A DNA stretch of 64,000 nt from Purpureocillium takamizusanense (lineage: Eukaryota; Ascomycota; Sordariomycetes; Hypocreales; Ophiocordycipitaceae). The stretch's first letter is position 1; each line of letters begins with the position of its first letter. This document shows positions 57,701 to 64,000 of the stretch, piece after piece. The position numbers were made by a program, and so were the translations under genes. The notes beneath the pieces are model-generated. The model saw nothing but the letters and a program-made list of their open reading frames with translations. It did no database searches and had not been told where the DNA came from. The DNA is taken from the NCBI RefSeq assembly GCF_022605165.1, contig NC_063068.1, forward strand, positions 5,146,001-5,210,000, written 5' to 3'.

Positions 57701-60700
57701 GCGGTCCCGCTGCAAGGGCTCTTCCTCGCTGGGCTGTGGGAAAAGGGGCAGCAGCGTGGTGGAGAAGCGCGCCGCCCCCTTGTGGAGCTGTGAACACGCC
57801 AGCACGACGGGGAGAAAGCTTGTCGGCCGCTGATCATATTGTGCTAGCACTCTCACACAAACACAAGGCGGCGCGATCTGCTGATGAGAGCCATCAGCTC
57901 CGGGCAATCCGACGCCAGGAACCACAAGAGTTCCCGATTAACGACATGACGATGCCACGGCACTTGATCGATCGATACGTGAGGCACTGTAGCTCCCTGC
58001 CTGCACTCTGTGTCCTTGCCGGGACGACCACTGGCATGCGACTCACCAGTCGCACGTTCCCGCCCGCCGCAGCGGCCCATTGTTGCCCTGTGCGCCGGCA
58101 CCATCAAAGAAAGACAAGCCCGGCCCGGCCGACCTTGGGACACACCCCCCCAAAGGCTGATGATGTGGAGGGAGAGGGAGAGAAAGAGAGGCGCACAGAA
58201 CAGGGGCCTCCTCGCTGCTGCAACGGCTCCGTGTCCGTGACGACATTGGGCGGTGCCAAAAATATCACTTCTCCTGCGGACCTGGGGTCGGTCTTTGACG
58301 GTTGAGCACCGCACGTCTTCTCACCGTGCACGTCAAGGCACTGCCGAAGGGACGGAGGGCCAAGCATGATTGACGAGCCGTTCACATCTGAATTCCGTGC
58401 CGACAAAATGGCCGTCGTGCATAACATGCGCCGCATCGTTCGTCACCCCTCGGGGCGTTACCGTCTGTGGTCAAGCTTGCCCGCAAGTGTGGCCGCCCGG
58501 CAACATGGGGGGCCCTGGACCAAGGCGCCGGCATTCCGCGCCTCTCCGGGCCAGGCTAAAAAAAATCGAAGAAAAAAAAAAATCAAAATTTCATCTCATG
58601 GCTGCTCGAGTGCGGTCAAGGGCATGCAAATTCATCAATTCACGAGCCTTGTTTTTGCCACTTGACAGACGGCCGTCACGCCGTTGCGGCACCCGCCTAA
58701 ATAATCTACCTCGGACGCGCAAGCCCCAGTACAGGACGATCGTCGTCATGCGCCTGCGTCTCCTGCATCTCCAGCGAGCGAGACGCAGGGTGCATATCCG
58801 TTGTTTATTTTCCTTGCTTGAACTTGCATACTACGCACTACTAGTACTGTGGTAAAAGCGAAAGCAAGACGCGACTGAAGTGCAGGTAGATGGATAGCGA
58901 CGTCAACAATGACCAGGGGCCCGCGCCCGTGGTCGACGCGAGCGGGCATCGTGCTGCCCGCATGCAAGCCGCCGCCACATATCCGAGCACCAAGCAAGCC
59001 GTCCATCAGCAGCTGCGCAGCGCGAAGGCGTGTCCATTCGCCCACCCATCATCCGCGGCATGGCTGGCGGCCACACCACCACCAACAACAGTCTTCGCGG
59101 CCAGTCCCCGGGCCTGGCTGTCACTAATGCCGCCCGTCCCCCGGCAAGCCTCATCAAGCGCCCATGACACCCGGGCAAGCTAGTGGTAGGCCCGCCCATC
59201 ATGTACCATCGGCCGCCTTTGTTCAGCTCATCAGGTCCTGAGTCGCTGTTGATGTGTGTGCGAGCTACGAGGTACAGCGTCCGTTATGCAAGCAGCACGC
59301 GGATATTCGTCCATAACTGTGAGCTTCCTTGATTTGTGCCACCGGGTCGGCAGTGCCACCCTGCCGTCGCCTCCCGTGCTGCCGGCCAAAGCGGAGAGCG
59401 AGGATCAACAACGGTGGTCGCCGGTCTTGTTTATGATTAGCCGGAGCTCCCTGAATGGCGGGCGACGTGCTCACTGGCAGGCACATGAATGGCGACGAAG
59501 GACAAAAACATGCACGCGCCGCAGCGTCCAATACCCGCGCGCCCACCGCCGTCGCCGTCTGCAGCTGCGTCTGGACCGAGCGGTGCAGGCACCCTGGCGG
59601 CCGGGACTGGCAGGGGCAAGGGTGCAAGTGCGGGACGGAGTGCAACGAAAAAAAAGGAGCGGGTGGTGAGTGACGACGGTGCATCTCGGATGCGCGGGCT
59701 GGGCTGAGCTGCTGGTGTCTGTTGTCGTGGCCGACGTCGGCAACGTGAGAAATGCTCATTGTAGTTGAGGCTGCCTGCCCTCTTTTTCTTCGTGCGGCAT
59801 GAAAGCAATCAATGCGTGATGGCAAGGAGCGGTGCTTGGGACGAGCAGAGCGTCCCTCCTTGTGCTATATTTTCCCATCAGCAGAAAACCCAATATTCCG
59901 GCTTGGCCGTGGCACTGGCTGTAGTCTGAGGACAGGGGGAGGGGAGGCTAGTGGTGAGGCGCCAAAGCAATCCTCGACGGGGTCCACGATGGATCAGGGG
60001 CCCCGTCCAGATCGGCCCAGCACGGCGCCAACCTAGTGGAAGGGGAGGCAAGGGACCACGGCGTCCGGCGCGCTGATGCTTCTGATGTTCACGGGCGACG
60101 AGTGGATGGAGAGAGGGTGATGGATGGACGCCAGCAAGATGGGGGAGGCCCGGACTGCCCGGGGGGGGGGCCTTGGTCCAAGGTGGCGGAGCCGCTGGTG
60201 GTTGCGGGCAAAGGTGAGGGAGGTGAGGTCGTGTTCGCTTCGATAGGTACCTACACAGTACCGTGCCACTAACCCACCTGCACCACCAGTCCACTGCAGA
60301 GGTCTCTCTTCCTTGGTGGAGGCTGGGTCAGGTCACCCCCGCGCGCGGGCGCTCACCAGACGGGCCCCCAGCCAGCGAGTCAGCGGCGCTACCCGACTGC
60401 GCTGCATCCAGCACCATCGTAGCTACCAGGTACTACCAAGGTAGGTTGTATGTAGATGGCTAAAGCTCCGGTACACGGGGGCCAGCACCACCAGCGCAGC
60501 ACCCGCGCCCAAGCTCCATCCATCCAGTCCTCAATGTGCCCCCCCGCCAGCAGTGGATGGTTGGGAAGCAAGGCCAGGTGCGAAATACCGGCAACCAACC
60601 TGCCTGTAGTATGTGCGTAGGTACCTTAGTACCTGCTCCGTCTGTACTACACCCCCCTCCAGAGTAAAGCTCCTAGTGCTAACAGTACAGGTACAGTACC

Positions 60701-62069
60701 TTGGCTTACTTGACCTGTCCGGTCTGGTGCTCGTCCGGCCCCGTGGCCCATCAAAGGGCACGCAGGCAAGCAGGCAGGCAGGCCGAGCAGGCAGGCAGGG
60801 CAGCCCAGGGTTTGCCCGCCGCATGCCGCCGGCCACCCACCCCCCCTCTCTCTCCCGCCCCCGTCTCCGTTCGACCAGGCCCTCTCGTCCGTCTCCTTTC
60901 TCATCCCATCTCTCTTCCATCACAGCATCCATTCGTACATACTATTTTCTAGCCCTGTGTCGAGGCCAACGATGCTGCTCCCGCCGCATCTCGCCTAACG
61001 CTCGTTTCTACCCAACCGTGTTGCTTGACCAAGAGGCTTGGACCGGCGTCCGTGCTGTGCTCGTCTCGCTGTAGTCGACCGGCATCCGCTGCCCGCCCAC
61101 CCGCCAGCCTAGGACAGGACGCAGACCGTTGTACGTACCTACTTCGGCTGCAGCACAGTCAGTCAGTACACGTACGTGCTCGTACCGCTGGCCTCGTCGG
61201 TTTCACCCCCTCGTTTGCCCACTCTCTCGCTCGCTCGCTCGACCTTCTCGCCCGTCGAGCCCCATCCGGTACCTCCACTCGTCATCGTCGTTTCTCCCCT
61301 TGAAGCAGTGCCTAGCTGTCGGGCTGCCCGCCGTTTCCTTCGCTTGCTCCGCTCCGTTTCTGCTCCTCTCTCTCTCTCTCTCTCTCTCTCGCTCTGCGGC
61401 GGCCAGATCACCAGCGGCCACGACCACAGCCACGACCACCCAACAACCACAACCACGACGAGGCACGAACTGAGCTGAGCCCGACACCGATTGTCCCCTG
61501 CTCTGCTCGCCTGCGGTCCGGTCCTCAGCCCGACCGCCATCGCTCGTGTCACCCCTGCATCGCTTTTCTTTTGGAGATTATTGTGAGTGCGTCCAACTAA
61601 GAGCGTGCCCCATTCCTTTCTCTCCCGCCAGCGACTGCATGCCTGCCACGTCCGGCCAACCGCCAGGTTTCAGGTTTCACAGCCAGGCCAAAGCAAATCG
61701 CTTCCGTCGCTGCTCAACCCATTTGCATTCCCGTCATTACAAGCGGCTCATTGTTAACGTCCTTTGCCTGCAGACTGTGCCTTGCTAGCGTCTTGTCTCT
61801 TGCTTCCCGCCTCAGGCCCAAGCCGCCCACCCCCCCGACCCGACCGGTCCGACGACGGCTCGCTCGCCGCTTCTGCCTGTCCGTCATTGCACAACCGCCG
61901 CCAGCACCTCGTATCGCCCCTCAGCGGCCGTGCCTCGCAAGCACGGAACAACAGTCCACTCTCGGCACGGCAACACCTACGCGAAACCGACACAACACTC
62001 GTCCTCTTCCCATCTCGCATCTCGGACCACACGAACGCCTGGCCCTGCCACGCTCGACAGGCGGTCTAC

Positions 62070-64000
62070 ATGCCTAGATTCTCGGTCGCCTTTTCCCGGC
62101 GCAAGTCCGCCGCCGACGAGTTCGAGCATGTGCCCATAACGACACCCGAGCAGCACTCGTTTCGCGTCATCGAGCGGAAGGATGTTGCCAACAACCGGAC
62201 CTTTGACGGCGGAGCCAAGATGGCCCGCGCCTCGGCCAATGTGACCCCGAAGCCCAATTTCCTGGAACTCAACGGCGAGGATAACATGTTTGCTGACCTA
62301 AAGACGAATCGGTAAGTCGCCAATGTCCACCTTGCCTGCCTCGCACACCGAGCAATGGTTTTGCTGACGCAACCCCCCGTGGCAGTGGTAGCGGCCTTTC
62401 CAACACGACGAATGCCACGTCGACCGATAATTCTTCTCGCCACAGCAACGCGTCGACGGCCCCTTCGTCGACGGACTTTGCTGGTGGCAGCGGGAACGAC
62501 GACTACCGCCACACTGCGAAGCCTCCCCCGCTGCAGCGGCCACCGCAGTCACAGCCCCAAGAGTCTCCAGGCCGTGGGAGCCTCAAGTCCAGTTTTCTGG
62601 ACCGAGCCACCCGCACCTTTTCCTTCGGCGGACAAAAGAAGCACACGATTCCCCCACCCAAGGAGTCGTCGCCTATCCCTGACGTGCCCCCGATACTCAC
62701 CTTTCAGAGCGGGGAGGACGCCGGAAATAGGTCACGGGGCCTGACGGCGTCGTCGGTGAGTACAGCAACGCCAACTCCACAGGAACAATCTGGACTGGAT
62801 TTGGGAGCGGACTTCGGCTCTATGATGCCCTCTTTTGACAAAAGGGCAAGCATGGCAACCTTGAAAAATGACGCTTTCATCGAGCCCCGATCCCTTACAG
62901 GAATTCGACACCTGCAGCCAGCCCCAATGAGCCCAGACAGTTTCCAGCCGTCGGAGCCGCTGTTGAGCGGCCAGAGCAGCACGAGTGAGTCGGACACGGC
63001 GCGCAACGCCTACGATACGCCGCCGCCGCCTGTGCCTCGCCACCAGACTCCCGGCTCCTTCAAATATGCGAACCGCACTTCGGATGTGGTGGAAGACGAA
63101 GACGCTAAGCTTCTTAGAGATTCTGTCACGGCGATGAAGTCTTTGGCGGCGGAAGAAGGGCAGCGAAACGAACCCCGCGAACCCCAGACTTATCGGTACA
63201 GGCGTGAGGATGACACGTTCGCTGCGCCCCAGCATCGCACCATCGCCTCTACATTCAACAAGGAGGAAAACATGTTCGAGGGAAGCGCGTCTCGGTTTTC
63301 TCGGCCGTCTCAACCGTATACTCCTCGGTCAGCCAGTAACAGGCCACCACAGAACAAGGTCATGACTCCCGCAGAATTTGAAAAGTACCGACAGGACAAG
63401 GAACGAAGCTCAAACGACAAGGCGGCTGTCTCCGCCGCAAAGGAGGCGGATGAGGAAGACGAGATTAACTACGATGACGACGACGACGAGCAGGAAAAGT
63501 CGAAGCAACAGGCAAAGCAGCGGAGGAAGCAAGAGGCACACATGGCTGTCTATCGGCAGCAGATGATGAAGGTCACAGGGGAGCCAACTCCAAGCACGCC
63601 GATTCAGCGGACCGGACGTCCGGGCCTGCTCCCATCGTCGAGCGCGCCACAGCTCAGCCAGATGAAGGCGCCCTCGCCGGACCCAGCCATTGGGGCATCC
63701 GATGAGGATGATGACGAAGACGTGCCTCTTGGCATTCTTCAAGCTCATGGGTTCCCGACCAGGAACCGGCCGCCAACGAGGCTGAGCCAGATGCCTTCGA
63801 ACTCCCACCTGCGCTCGTCGTCCCAGGGACCGCCCCCCGGCCGTCCGGCGTCTGTCGTGACAGACTCTCGTCGACACTCCGTCCTCCCCGCGTTTGCCAG
63901 GAACCTGCCACAGGATCCCTTTGTCGGGGCTAGCATCGTCAAGCCGGCCGTGAGAGAGTCGCTTGCGTTCGGAGGTGACGTGGGGCAGTCGCCCAGGCTG
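62070..64000 (+). CDS. Conserved disordered protein, 5' part (runs off the window)
   Basis: Two exons visible, 62070-62311 and 62386 to the window end, with a GTAAGT donor and 74-bp intron splitting an Arg codon; 619 codons are open to base 64000 with no stop. The start is MPRFSVAFSRRKSAADEFEH. The protein is highly hydrophilic: Ser/Pro-rich segments, an FNKEENMFEG motif, then VMTPAEFEKYRQDKERS, an acidic run (DEEDEINYDDDDDE) followed by a basic helical stretch containing AKQRRKQEAHMAVYRQQMMKV, and later DEDVPLGILQAHGFPTRNRPPTRL. I recognise this as a protein type conserved among filamentous ascomycetes but know no function for it; no enzyme domain is visible in this part. The upstream leader is long and pyrimidine-rich. 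Confidence 0.82.

Larger units (their letters stand above)
53123..62069. other. 8.9-kb gene desert
   Basis: No supported gene. It holds many microsatellites (listed separately). Open frames such as minus strand 55128-55619 and 57167-57925, and plus strand 58890-59183, have no recognised motif, no clear promoter and no coherent partner exon. The last 1.2 kb (60900-62069) is pyrimidine-rich with CT runs (61364-61391) and is probably the promoter and long leader of the gene at 62070. Confidence 0.5.

Noticed and set aside
57167..57925. Minus-strand 252-aa frame
   Set aside because: No motif, alternative non-ATG start, composition like the surrounding GC-rich DNA. Probably chance.
62756..62787. 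GTGAGT...CCACAG inside exon 2 of the last gene, a possible intron
   Set aside because: Only about 30 bp long, below the size of working fungal introns, and the frame is open through it.

Overview
This window is nuclear DNA from a filamentous ascomycete, most likely a Sordariomycete of the Hypocreales type. The evidence is short introns (mostly 60-150 bp) with GT...AG ends and CTRAY-type branch points, GC-rich third codon positions, one-gene units on both strands separated by long microsatellite-rich gaps, and single-copy housekeeping genes of filamentous-fungal form. Species cannot be fixed by reading alone. Almost every gene is spliced; gene coordinates are start codon to stop codon, with exon bounds in the evidence.

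Layout, left to right. 1.6-2.1 kb: small low-complexity protein (+). 3.2-5.3 kb: endopolyphosphatase PPN1 (-). 5.3-13.8 kb: no housekeeping gene; it holds a decayed coding remnant (about 7.8-8.2 kb), a two-exon small secreted protein (8.6-8.9 kb, -), and two tandem paralogues of a six-cysteine small secreted protein (10.2-10.7 kb with an in-frame stop; 12.2-12.8 kb intact, both +). 13.8-15.2 kb: mitochondrial glycine cleavage T-protein (-). 16.1-17.7 kb: V-ATPase subunit H (-). 19.7-21.0 kb: single-pass membrane protein with twin cysteine modules (+). 22.1-23.2 kb: ribosomal protein L9 (-), head-to-head with VPS26 (24.1-25.2 kb, +). 25.5-29.1 kb: nucleoporin NUP120/160 (-). 29.6-30.8 kb: RAD51 (-). 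31.3-31.9 kb: small heat shock protein (-). 33.5-35.5 kb: RRM+YTH protein, a likely m6A reader (-). 35.5-42.9 kb: desert. 42.9-43.8 kb: 20S proteasome beta-6 (-), head-to-head with the STT4 phosphatidylinositol 4-kinase (44.4-50.4 kb, +). 50.8-53.1 kb: cation diffusion facilitator (-). 53.1-62.0 kb: desert. 62.07 kb to the window end: 5' part of a conserved disordered protein (+, truncated by the window).

The conserved genes are unrelated housekeeping functions (polyphosphate and glycine catabolism, vacuole acidification, retromer, nuclear pore, recombination, proteasome, lipid signalling, metal transport) and do not form a pathway cluster. The unusual part is 8.3-13.1 kb, a gene-sparse accessory pocket between PPN1 and GCV1. 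Its genes are split into exons of 69-159 bp and so escape simple open-frame scans. The two paralogues share exact cysteine spacing, identical intron positions and phases, and similar promoter and 3' flanks about 1.96 kb apart. This looks like local duplication and decay of a lineage-specific secreted protein family, as in effector-type regions, and is the best candidate here for undescribed biology.
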